Shown: positions 43,858 through 54,754 of the stretch, in pieces
Numbering within the stretch: position 1 is the stretch's first letter
How the letters are laid out: each line of letters begins with the position of its first letter
Origin: Eunapius fragilis
Taxonomy: Eukaryota; Porifera; Demospongiae; Spongillida; Spongillidae
DNA length: 64,000 nucleotides
Assembly (NCBI GenBank): GCA_963681505.1
Contig: OY811973.1
Coordinates: forward strand, 5,862,128 to 5,926,127
Direction of reading: 5' to 3'
Position numbers and translations under genes: made by a program
The notes under the pieces: model-generated
Told to the model about the DNA's origin: nothing
Database searches by the model: none
What the model saw: only the letters and a program-made list of their open reading frames with translations

Positions 43858-44600
43858 CCCAGAACCTGTATGTCTTCACCCAGAACATCCACATCCAGAA
43901 TGTCTTCACCCAGAGCATCCACATCCTGTATGTCTTCACCCAGAGCATCCACTTCCTGTATGTCTTCACCCAGAGCATCCACATCCTGTATGCCTTCACC
44001 CAGAGCATCCACATCCTGTATGTCTTTACCCAGAGCATCCACATCCTGTATGTCTGCACCCAGAGCATCCACTTCCTGTATGTCTTCACCCAGAGCATCC
44101 ACATCCTATATGTCTTCACCCAGAGCATCCACATCCTGTATGTCTTCACCCAGAGCATCCACTTCCTGTATGTCTTCACCCAGAGCATCCACATCCTGTA
44201 TGCCTTCACCCAGAGCATCCACATCCTGTATGTCTTCACCCAGAGCATCCACTTCCTGTATGTCTTCACCCAGAGCATCCACATCCTATATGTCTTCACC
44301 CAGAGCATCCACATCCTGTATGTCTTCACCCAGAGCATCCACTTCCTGTATGTCTTCACCCAGAGCATCCACATCCTGTATGCCTTCACCCAGAGCATCC
44401 ACATCCTGTATGTCTTCACCCACGAGCATCCACATCCTGTATGTCTGCACCCAGAGCATCCACATCCTATATGTCTTCACCCAGAGCATCCACTTCCTGT
44501 ATGTCTTCACCCAGAGCATCCACATCCTAAATGTCTTCACCCAGAGCATCCACATCCTGTATGTCTTCACCCAGAGCATCCACATCCTGTACATCTTTAT
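43858..44600 (-). repeat. 30-bp coding minisatellite (DVDALGEDIQ repeats), about 24 copies
   Basis: The 30-bp unit CCAGAGCATC/CACATCCTGT/ATGTCTTCAC encodes the decapeptide [DE]VDALGEDIQ on the minus strand. Higher-order pattern: ACTTCC versus ACATCC variants recur every few units, implying duplication of blocks of units. A single extra base near 44430 (CACGAGC) shifts the frame once inside the array. Confidence 0.9.
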
Positions 44601-45237
44601 GCTGTACATCCTCATTCTCTTGCTCATCCACATGTTCTATCTCAAACACTCTCTGCCATCTTTGCTTCTTGCTGTAAACGGATTACATCAGCAGTGAAAT
44701 CCATTTCCACATGGAGTTTGTCAGGAGACTCACTGTAACTGGCATGTTGAGAGTCTGGCTTGATGAACACACCCACTCCAAACCATAGCATACCTTTTCC
44801 CCGTAGTATAAGTCACCACCCTCCCAGAAACCCTTGGCCAGGAACTTCTGTTTGAAGTTGGACAACATATGCTGTGCTGGAGTCCATTTCTGCGATGACC
44901 TGCTTCATCTTGTGGGACTGTTGGGCAGCTAGCATCACATGGGCCATGTACCTGAAAGTGCGATGCTCACACTGGTGGATTGACAACAGCATACCAGCTA
45001 TCTCTTCCAGCCTTGTAGGGTCCTGATCCAGCTTGTATAAAGCCACACATCTCAACCTGTCGTAGAACAAGAATGATCCCATACAAGCACTGCAGTCCAT
45101 GTGACCTGCAAGCTTGGGGTTCATATTTGGTCTCCTGTCAGGCACCAAGTCTAGTGCATACGCGGGTGAGTGAGTAGATGCACAGCAATTGTTCACACCC
45201 AGCTCTGCCACAGATCCCCCAATACTTGCACACATAT

Positions 45238-45295
45238 TGAGCTGATTATGTACCTGAAATAAAAAGGATTATGTACCTGAAATATAAAGGATTCC
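45238..45295. repeat. 23-bp tandem duplication at a possible mini-intron
   Basis: GATTATGTACCTGAAAT(A)AAAG is present twice in tandem. On the minus strand the extra copy begins GTACAT and ends TTTCAG, so a 23-base GT...AG segment could be removed, and this would keep the reading frame (IFQ followed by VHNQLNMC). Without removal the frame is lost. Confidence 0.6.
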
Positions 45296-46440
45296 TGTGT
45301 AGCTGGCTCATCAAATAAATCTGGTTGTGAAAGAAGCTCCCCCAGCTTTTTATATTCAGCAAACTGGTGTGCTTCATGCTCTTGGGGCTCACGGCTTTTC
45401 ACTAGTGTCGTCAGATGCCTGCACTCCACTCTTCATATGTACTGCAAAGCCGTAGCTGAGGAATGTAAACACGTCAGAACGGAGGCAGAGCAACTCATCC
45501 CGCAGGGTGTGGTCAATATCAGACAGGGGAGCTAGAACATCAATGACCTTGTCAATGATGGTAAAATTTTCAGAGTGAAAATTGACTTTCAGGTAGTCCA
45601 CCCCTGCCTGCGCCTCTTGCAACTTTCCACCACCTGTGATGTTGTTCACAATGGTGTAAAAGAGAGTCTTCCCTATAGGTGGCATACCTGGCATCACAGA
45701 CCTCTGTTTATCAAGAAAGTGCCTGTACATGGTTGCGATGTCATGTGTTAAAACGAGGGATCTCATTGCAAACATGTTTGCTAGGCCTTTCCACCTAAGA
45801 TCCCTGTTTGGAGCATGTTTTTTTAGCTTCCCAGGCAAGGCGACTGATGTTTGTCATCATCATAAATGAATTCCACTGCAAGTTTGACCATAGCACTAAT
45901 GACACGAGAACGGGAGTGCCTGTATTCTTGAAGTGTAACACCTTTTGTTATATATAGCTTGTCCACCTTGGCTTGGAAATGTAAAGACCCTGCGTATTTG
46001 TTGCTGATGGCAAGCAATGATGCAATGTAAGCCTGGGGCACATCAGCCAGAGTGACAAGAAGTGTCCTTCCATCAATGGAGGTATAAGGCTTGTTAAACT
46101 TCAGCATATCTCTGATGGTGACAGATATGGTACCAAGCACTTGTGTAGGGATGGAGGCAGAAGGAACAGATGAGAGATGCACATCACTGCCCTCCTCATC
46201 CTGGGTGGTCTTTGCCATGGGGGCTAGAAGCGATGTAATGCTGAATGCATTCTTGTAACTGATGCCATCTATCGCTTTCATATGTGGCAGCAGCATGCGT
46301 GCCAAGGCCTTGATGCCTTTACGAAACACAATATCAATGCGTTGCATGGTAGCAAGCACCAAGATCATTTTCATGCTGCACACGACGATGGACAACAATG
46401 TTAGGAAGCCTTCGCACGCTGCTTTTGTATCCGTCCTCAC

Positions 46441-46853
46441 AATTCATTACTTCCAATCAATACCTTCAAAATCTGCGCTTGCAATCCAGACACATGCCAC
46501 GGCTGTTACGTACGTGCCATTAGGTTTTACAATTAGATCGTCTGAACTGGATTACGGTATATATTGAAAATCTCAGTGTAGTTAAGGCAAGAAAATTCAA
46601 GAAAATCAATTATACGCGGGCGCCCCGTTGTTTCCTAGTAACAAAAATTGCAAATGATTACGTCATTACGTGACACGATAAATAATTTTCCCATTGCATA
46701 GTGCTTCTTTAATGAGGGTTGTTGTGTGTCTCGCTGTACTATTATGGTGAGAAGTGCCATGCAATCTGTTGCATATTCACACACATGCACTGTGTGCGTG
46801 TCACATGTACCGTTAACAAACGTACTATGACATGCGCGCTCTCCTGCATACAA

Positions 46854-46892
<39 letters not shown>

Positions 46893-47429
46893 ACACACAG
46901 TACCTGCGCGCACACACTATCACTTTAGTCTTAAACGCGCGCGCGCACACACTATCTCTTAGTAAACGCGCGCGCGCCCATACACCCTCAAACACTTAAG
47001 CCTATCCGCACACAAGCTCCCGTACACGCACAGTGTACCTCTCCTCGGCTAATCGCTGTCGTGCTTAGTGCATTTAGAGATAGTTATTGGACCATTGTCT
47101 GTCAGTCTCTGACGGCGCTGTTGTAGACGTCCTGAACTGCGCGCTTTAGCTAATTACAAGACCAACGAAAGTTATTTTGTAATAATTGCATTCAAAACGA
47201 TCGATGTGTTCGTGCATAAGAGGCCAGTGTAACAAGATAGATCCCACTTCACAGATGCGTGTAAGTGTTCCACGAGGTGCATGCAATCTTTTAGACACAT
47301 TCCTGCGCGCGTGTGTGTTTAGCTTTTTCCTCTTAAAATTCATAAATACTATTGCATTGGCATTGCATTCGATATATACACATGTTATAGAAGCAGTGTG
47401 TTACTGTTTAGTTCTGCAAGTAGCCAGCC
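46441..47429. other. Intergenic DNA with CA and CG dinucleotide tracts
   Basis: (CA)n runs at about 46857-46900, and (CG)n with CACACACT repeated at 46936-46948 and 46966-46978. This stretch is the presumed upstream region of the 42-46 kb gene. No promoter element is identified with confidence. Confidence 0.5.
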
Positions 47430-47620
47430 CACCTTCATGGCCATATGTCACAATGCTTAGTGCTGGAAGTTCAATGTTCTGTGCAATGCACTGTTCCCAC
47501 TGTTCTAATAAAAGCGCATCAATGTCCTCCAGTGAAACTGAACGGAAGTGATGCAAGGAAGGACCTACAGCCCTGTAGTCCTCTTCTGAGTCAAATGATT
47601 CGGTACAGCAGTGGTGAGTG
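47430..47620 (-). CDS. Candidate exon, unknown product
   Basis: A minus-strand open segment reads SFDSEEDYRAVGPSLHHFRS and then SLEDIDALLLEQWEQCIAQN and YGHEGG. A possible donor GTGGGC follows GAAG. Amino-acid composition and acidity look coding, and it lies about 1 kb upstream of the large minus-strand gene. I could not find a convincing acceptor or start. No family is recognised. Confidence 0.35.
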
Positions 47621-47689
47621 GGTTGTTAATGCATGAAAGTAGCGGCCAAACTTTTTACTTCTAGTCATTTGGTTTGGTGCCACAAATAA

Positions 47690-49850
47690 CTTAGCACACA
47701 AACACCCCTCACCGCACGCACCCTACACACCCCTCCACACACCCTACACTCCCATCCACACTCACCCTACACTCCCATCCACACACCCTACAGACTACAC
47801 AACTCCCTCTCCACACACACCCTATACACTCCCATCCCCACACAGACACACACGTCTCTGCACACCCTGCACACTCACTCCCCTCCACACATTCCTTGCT
47901 CCACTCCCCACACTTCTCTCCACGCACACTCCACATACCCTACGCACTCCCCTCTATGAACTCCTCTGCTCTCTCCACACACTCTGTGTACACATTCTGC
48001 ACATATCCCTACACACTCCCCTCCCTCACACACTACACACTCCCTTCTCCATACACCGCACACACCCCCTAAACTCTGCTCCTCACACACACCTGCACAC
48101 CACTAATCCCCACTCACTTTCTCCATACACCGCACACACCCCTCCGCACACACACCTACACTCCTTCTCCACATGCACCTGCACACCACTACTCTCCACC
48201 CACTTTGTGTACACACTCCCCTCCACACACCCCTCACCGCATGCACCCTACACACCCCACCCCCTTCACACCCTACACTCCCTTCGCACACTCACCTACA
48301 CAACTCACTCTCCACGCACACATCCTACACTCCATACCCCTACACACTCACCTCTCCACACACACCCTATACACTCCCCTCCCCACACACTCACACGTCT
48401 CTGCACACCCTACACACTCACTCCCCTCCACACACCCTCTGCACACACCCTACATTCCTTGCTCCACTCCCCACACCCCTCTCCACGCACACTCCACATA
48501 TCCCCTCTATGCACTCCTCTGTTCTTTCCACACACTCTGTGTACACACTCTGCACATACCCCTCCACACACCCTACACACTCCCTCCACACACCCTACAC
48601 ACTCCCTCCACACACCCTACACTCCCTCCACACACCCTACACACTCCCTCCACACACCCTACACACTCCCTCCACACACCCTACACACTCCCTCCACACA
48701 CCTACACACTCCCTCCACACACCCTACACACTCCCTCCACACACCCTACACACTCCCTCCACACACCCTACACACTCCCTCTGTACACCCTACACACTCC
48801 CTCCACACACCCTACACACTCCCTCCACACACCCTCCACACGCCCTACACACACCCTTCACACTCCCTCCACACACCCTACACACTCCCTCCACACACCC
48901 TACACACTCCCTCCACACACCTACACACTCCCTCCACACACCCTACACACTCCCTCCACACACCCTACACACTCCCTCCACACACCCTACACACTCCCTC
49001 TGTACACCCTACACACACCCTCCACACACCCTACACACTCCCTCCACACACCCTCCACACGCCCTACACACACCCTACACACTCCCTCCACACAACCTAC
49101 ACACTCCCTCCACACACCCTACACACTCCCTCCACACACCTACACACTCCTACCACACACCCTACACACTCCCTCCACACACCCTACACACTCCCTCCAC
49201 ACACCCTACACACTCCCTCCACACACCCTACACACTCCCTCCACACACCCTACACACTCCCTCCACACACCTACACACTCCTACCACACACCCTACACAC
49301 TCCCTCCACACACCCTACACACTCCCTCCACACACCCTACACACTCCCTCCACACGCCCTCCACACACTCTCCACACGCTCTACACACACCCTACACACT
49401 CCCTCCACACACCCTACACACTCCATCCACACGCCCTACACACTCCCTTATTCATACACCGCACACACACCCTACACTCCGCTCCACACACACACCTGGA
49501 CACCACTAATCCCCACTCACTTTCTCCATACACCGCACACGCCACTACTCTCCACCCACTTTGTGTACACACTCCCCTCCACACACCCCTCACCACATGC
49601 ACCCTACACACCCCAACCCCTTCACACACACTGTACACTCCGCACACCCACCTACACAACTCCCCTTCCCACACACTACACCTCACACTCCACCATCCCT
49701 ATCCACACACACGTCTCCACAAGCCCCTCTCCACACCCTATGCATCCCTCTCCATACACACAAACATCTCCACACACACCCTACACACACCATATACTCC
49801 ATTGACACACACCACACACACTCCATTCTCACATACATACCCTGTGTACA
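47690..49850. repeat. 22-bp C-rich minisatellite array (2.2 kb)
   Basis: The unit CACACACCCTACACACTCCCTC repeats in the core (48560-49440) with period 22 and more loosely on both sides. A larger duplication is visible: 48120-48560 and 49500-49850 share CTCTCCACCCACTTTGTGTA and CCATACACCGCACAC. Since 22 is not a multiple of three, long Thr/Pro/His frames appear in all three plus frames. None is a gene. Confidence 0.95.
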
Positions 49851-49899
49851 CACTCCTTCTTCTGCTCGGGACGTAACCATCAGGTTTGGAGTCACCTAT

Positions 49900-51420
49900 C
49901 TTCTATCATCAAGTGTTCCAGAAGAAAATTTGTGTTTTTTTTTCTTTTAATTAAATGTCATTAAACAATGATTCAGTGTACTTTTTTGTGTTACACGATC
50001 GACATATGGTGAATACTCTTAGATGCACAGTGTAATGTTTAACGTCGTTCATTGATCATCCGGGGATGTGCATACGGTAGTTTAGCTACACATGCATGCA
50101 TATACATAAATGGCTTGGCATAGTAACTTAGACATAATTTTACACCACTAATATTACTTCAAAACTTCAACTTTTTAACCTGCAACAGCCGTACGAGAAA
50201 ACTACGCAAATTTGCCTTTCAAAGTCTTCAAATCTACAAGCTTCAATTTCTCTCACTGATGGAACACCGTGGTCAAACACTGCAAGTATCGATCTCTATC
50301 TAATATCCTTTACTATACTGCAATTTGCACGCTTCGGTTACTTTCACAGACTGGCCCACTAATATCGATATCGTTACTAGACCTTAAACAATCCAAAGAC
50401 GCACTTTCTGGCTCAAATATGGTGGGAACAGCCGAGAGAATTTCGCCGCATAAAATGATTGGTTGTTACGGAAGCAAAGCCACACACCCTAGTTACAGCT
50501 TCATAAATGGCCGCACGAAACGAACCGAAATTTTTCAATTCATTTTGCGGACACATCAACGCTTACAAAAGTGTGAAATACTAACATCCTATCATTCAAG
50601 GTACCTTGAATATTAGAGATTTGAGTGGAATACAAGATTTAGATACGATATGCAATAACTACGACGTTCGTACGGCAATTAAATACTACTGTCACATCCA
50701 AAAAGGAGACCTTTTTCGGTGTTCTAAGAGAAACATAGTGGTAGAACCACCACACCAAACGGATTCTTATACCACTCGTCAATAGCTATCCACCTATGTG
50801 AAAAAGAGTCGTAGTACGATGCGTTTAAGCATCCGCATAACGCAAAAATGCGTAAAAAATGGGCACCTTAAAAAGCGTTGCAGCGCGCGCACAATTGGTT
50901 GCCATGACACCAAATTTACTTCATATATTATACAACCTAAGTACATTCTCAGGAGATATTAAGATGATTTATAACTTATCAGACTATGTGAAAACCATTA
51001 TTCCAATACAGTCCTCAAATTAGTAATTAAATTGAATAACGGCAAAAAATTGCCTTAACATCATTGAGATGGCGTGTGACAAACCTCATTATTAAACCAC
51101 CAACTTTGGAGCTATTTTATGCAAAAATCAGTGAAGCAAAATAAAAACCAGTACATGAATGGTGCTGCACACATATTACAAATACTTTGTAAGTAAAGGC
51201 GCAGTTGAAAATGGCTCGTTATAAGATGCTACAGCCTGTGCGCATAAATGGATTTAACGAGGGGTTAATAATAGCAGGTTTTCTAAGCGGTGGTACTCCC
51301 AATCCTCCCGATAGATAAGCTTCAAAAACGTTTCACCATTCAAGCGAGCTGCGGTGAGTATTTCTATGAATGAAATAAGTTACTACACGGTCTGTAACGG
51401 GTCTTAATTCCTATTCGACC
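49900..51420. other. Intergenic DNA upstream of the RAG1-N-like gene
   Basis: No gene supported. Several ATG-containing short frames have no similarity or splice context. Confidence 0.4.
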
Positions 51421-51427
51421 GCTACGG

Positions 51428-51435
51428 TATAAATA
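51428..51435 (+). promoter_or_regulatory. TATA-like box of the RAG1-N-like gene
   Basis: TATAAATA lies about 30 bp before the ATG at 51466, so either the leader is very short or the true start site is elsewhere. Identified by sequence and position only. Confidence 0.4.
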
Positions 51436-51465
51436 TGAATAATCGAACCGCACACCACAGGATCT

Positions 51466-51549
51466 ATGGCGTCTGCAGTACACAGGTGCAAGTTGGATGA
51501 GTTGTGTAGGGTGTGTGGGTGCAAACTACACAAAGTTAGCACAAAACCA
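51466..51549 (+). pseudogene. RAG1 N-terminal-like gene, 5' part (before the CACTA insertion)
   Basis: From ATG at 51466 the frame reads MASAVHRCKLDELCRVCGCK and ends KVSTKP at the CCA target site. LCRVCG is a CxxC pair like the first zinc-binding pair of the RAG1 N-terminal region. The frame continues exactly at 59515 (AAKKRYPCMYQC) once the transposon and one CCA are left out. A TATA-like box sits upstream. See the 3' part for the domain description. Confidence 0.7.
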
Positions 51550-51559
51550 CACTGCGTGA

Positions 51560-51720
51560 CATAGTACCGTATGCAGAGATTGCAGAGGTCTGCCCACGTT
51601 AACGTATGCAGATACATATGCAGACATGTGCGTAAGCAGACCGATATCCTGACTCGTATCAAGATATACACATACCATGTCAGTATGATGAGCAGTATGC
51701 AGATGGATATGAAGGGGGTT
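51560..51720. repeat. Left subterminal repeats of the CACTA element
   Basis: GTATGCAGA-type words at about 51569, 51605, 51618 and 51696. In CACTA elements such subterminal words bind element-encoded protein and are needed for transposition. That role here is inferred by analogy. Confidence 0.65.
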
Positions 51721-52009
51721 TAGCATTAAACAAGTATTCGGCGCGTATCAACCCCCCTCGGAAACGCGCGTGTGCAGTATAAACCCGTAAATTACAATAG
51801 TGCGCAGTAATAGGAATATACAAGTACCTACGTAAGTTGGGCCGAGGTAAATAAATGCAATTAAGCGGCAACTAAATTAGTAAATATAAAGCAGAGCAGC
51901 GCCGGAGGTGGAAGAAACACCCAATTCCTTTCCAGCCGGGGGTATGTATGGATGTGCACCATAATCATCGCAAGCAGTAAGTAAGTGTGCGTGTGTGTGG
52001 GGGGCGGGG

Positions 52010-53900
52010 GCGGGGTGAGGTGTTCTCTGTGATGAGCTGATAGTGTGTGTAGGTTGGGGTGAGTTGAGCTTGTGCGGTAGTCGTGTCTGTTCCATGGTTT
52101 GTGTGCTCCCATTAAGGTCTGGACACTTTCTAATTAGAATATCAAGCTGGCCATTGGACGGCTGGCATTGTCCATTGGATGAGGTGTTCTCTGTGATGAG
52201 CTGATAGTGCGTGTATGTTGGGGTGAGTTGAGCTTGTGCGGTTGTGGAGTCTGTTCCATGGTTTGTGTGCTCCCATCAAGGTCTGGGCACTTTCTAATTA
52301 GATTATCAAGCTGGCCTTTTGACGGCTGGCATTGGGCATTGGGTGAGGTGTTGTCTGTGATGAGCTGATAGTGTGTGTAGGTTGGGGTGAGTTGAGTTGT
52401 GCGGTTGTCGTGTCTTTGTGTGCTCCCATCAAGGTCTGGGCACTTTCTAATTAGATTATCAAGCTGGCCTTTTGACGGCTGGCATTGGGCATTGGGTGAG
52501 GTGTTGTCTGTGATGAGCTGATAGTGTGTGTAGGTTGGGGTGAGTTGAGCTTGTGCGGTTGTCGTGTCTGTTCCATGGTTTGTGTGCTCCATTAAGATCT
52601 GGACACTTTCTAATTAGAATATGAAGCTGGCCATTGGACGGCTGGCATTGGGCATTGGGTGAGGTGTTGTCTGTGATGAGCTGATAGTGTGTGTAGGTTG
52701 GGGTGAGTTGAGCTTGTGCGGTTGTCGTGTCTGTTCCATGGTTTGTGTGCTCCCATCAAGGTCTGGGCACTTTCTAATTAGAATATCAAGCTGGCCTTTG
52801 GACGGCTTGCATTGGGCATTGGGTGAGGTGTTCTCTGTGATGAGCTGATGGTGTGTGTAGGTTGGGGTGAGTTGAGCTTGTGCGGTTGTCGTGTCTGTTC
52901 CATGGATTGTGTGCTCCCCTTAAGGTCTGGGCACTTTCTAATTAGAATATCAAGCTGGCCTTTGGACGGCTGGCATTGGGCATTGGGTGAGGTGTAGTGT
53001 GTGTAGGTTGGGGTGAGTTGAGCTTGTGCGGTTGTCGTGTCTGTTCCATGGTTTGTGTGCTCCCCTTAAGGTCTGGGCACTTTCTAATTAGAATATCAAG
53101 CTGGCCTTTGGACGGCTGGCATTGGGCATTGGGTGAGGTGTTGTCTGTGATGAGCTGATAGTGTGTGTAGGTTGGGGTGAGTTGAGCTTGTGTCTGTTCC
53201 ATGGTTTGTGTGCTCCCATCAAGGTCTGGGCACTTTCTAATTAGATTATCAAGCTGGCCTTTTGACGGCTGGCATTGGGCATTGGGTGAGGTGTTGTCTG
53301 TGATGAGCTGATAGTGTGTGTAGGTTGGGGTGAGTTGAGCTTGTGCGGTTGTCGTGTCTGTTCCATGGTTTGTGTGCTCCCATCAATGTCTGGGCACTTT
53401 CTAATTAGAATATCAAGCTGGCCTTTGGACGGCTGGCATTGGGCATTGAGTGAGGTGTTGTCTGTGATGAGCTGATAGTGTGTGTAGGTTGGGGTGAGTT
53501 GAGCTTGTGCGGTTGTCGTGTCTGTTCCATGGTTTGTGTGCTCCCATTAAGGTCTGGGCACTTTCTAATTAGAAATCAAGCTGGCCTTTGGACGGCTGGC
53601 ATTGGGCATTGGGTGAGGTGTTGTCTGTGATGAGCTGATAGTGTGTGTAGGTTGGGGTGAGTTGAGCTTGTGCGGTTGTCGTGTCTGTTCCATGGTTTGT
53701 GTGCTCCATTAAGATCTGGACACTTTCTAATTAGAATATCAAGCTGGCCATTGGACGGCTGGCATTGGGCATTGGGTGAGGTGTTGTCTGTGATGAGCTG
53801 ATAGTGTGTGTAGGTTGGGGTGAGTTGAGCTTGTGCTGTTGTCGTGTCTGTTCCATGGTTTGTGTGCTCCATTAAAGTCTGGACACTTTCTAATTAGAAT
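52010..53900. repeat. 163-bp satellite inside the CACTA element, about 11 copies
   Basis: Each unit contains GTGTTGTCTGTGATGAGCTG, GGTTGGGGTGAGTTGAGCTT, TTCCATGGTTTGTGTGCTCC and TTTCTAATTAGAATATCAAG. Most units are 147-166 bp, the differences being small deletions. AAGCTGGCC recurs at intervals close to 163. Open frames over it are satellite artefacts. It is followed at 53905-54130 by two imperfect copies of a roughly 150-bp GTTTTGTTTGTCATTGAATT segment. Confidence 0.9.
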
Positions 53901-54130
53901 ATGTTTTGGTAATTTTGTGGTGTTTTGTTTGTCATTGAATTAGAATATCACTTGGATGCTGATGTGGCTGTAGACTGCCCTTCTGGTGGAGCACTGACAG
54001 TGACCATGCCCACAGAGTATGCGAATGTGAGCATTGTCCAACATCAGGTTTGTTTTGTATCCATGGTGTTTGGTGTTTTGGTTGTCATTGAATTAGATCA
54101 CCTGATGCTGATGTAGCTTTACACTGCCCT

Positions 54131-54754
54131 TCTGTAGTTGTCATCTCTGTGACCAAGCTCCTGCTCTTTGACGAAACCCAGAGTAGGAACCAGTCAATTG
54201 AAAAACGATCTGGAAAGGCACTGCTATAATACGGCTGGGAAAGTTTCACAAGTATTGCAAGCCACTTCATATTTTTTGAACTGTACATGTGGTTGAATTT
54301 ATTTGTGCCTTACAGCTAATATATGTGGTTGTCTTTGTTAAAACTTTTATATGTGATGTTGTGCAAGACTTGTTGTGACAGGCAGAATGTGAATTATGGA
54401 ATTCATTGCCATGGTTTTCTTAAGCAAATGCCACCTGCTGTCTGGGATTGTTGTTTACATGTGGTAGGACATATGTCCATTAACAATGAATAGTGAATGG
54501 CAGAGTTTGCCTCTCCAGTTAGGATAACCATATCACAACACACTTTCTGATAAACATAATTGGTGATTGAAGACGCCCAAAAACAGGACACATCAATTAA
54601 TCTTCAGGGATCCCTAAAATTGTCATCATTCACATCAAAAGAGTGATATTGTGTATATACGTTAGAAAGTGTGTGCTTGTGTGCATGTATATACCTTTAG
54701 AGACAAAACGAATGCATATTACAATGCAATGTTAATGTATATATGTCAAGAAAG
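54131..54754. other. 3' flank of the transposase within the CACTA element
   Basis: No gene found. AT-rich sequence next to the transposase stop probably contains its polyadenylation region. Confidence 0.4.

Larger units (their letters stand above)
42209..46440 (-). pseudogene. Large transposon-type gene with RNase-H-like motif, zinc motif and SAP segment, frameshifted
   Basis: Consecutive minus-strand pieces follow one another from 46440 to 42209. First is a helical N-terminal part (45823-46440, MQRIDIVFRKGIKALARMLL). Then come 45389-45838 and a segment ending QESFIFQ. Next is a Cys-containing block (44813-45235, CCASTHSPAYALDLVPDRRP). After 44690 come in-frame acidic minisatellites. Beyond them are IIVQSDNAKNLAGKQTKL and HNEAQSGKDVCDTHF, whose Asp/Asn and Asp/His spacing resembles an RNase-H-fold DDE nuclease (inference). 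Then follow CPQCANCPNHF with a later NHMC, a C2H2-like finger, and a C-terminal SAP-like segment (KPELEVYLTHLKMAKSGNKP, 42230-42330). Single-base frame breaks occur near 45830, 45395, 44690 and 43425, and a TAG interrupts at 42470. Either the gene is dead or the assembly has indels. Confidence 0.6.

Noticed and set aside
43632..44738. Long plus-strand frames of 352 and 368 codons across the 30-bp repeats
   Set aside because: They are antisense to the coding repeats of the minus-strand gene, whose frame continues into conserved blocks on both sides.
48173..49950. Plus-strand frames of 434, 532 and 567 codons rich in Thr/Pro/His
   Set aside because: All lie in the 22-bp minisatellite and exist in all frames because 22 is not divisible by three.
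52134..53872. Minus-strand frames with repeated THYQLITDNTSPNAQC-type units
   Set aside because: Products of the 163-bp satellite; frames start and stop arbitrarily within units.
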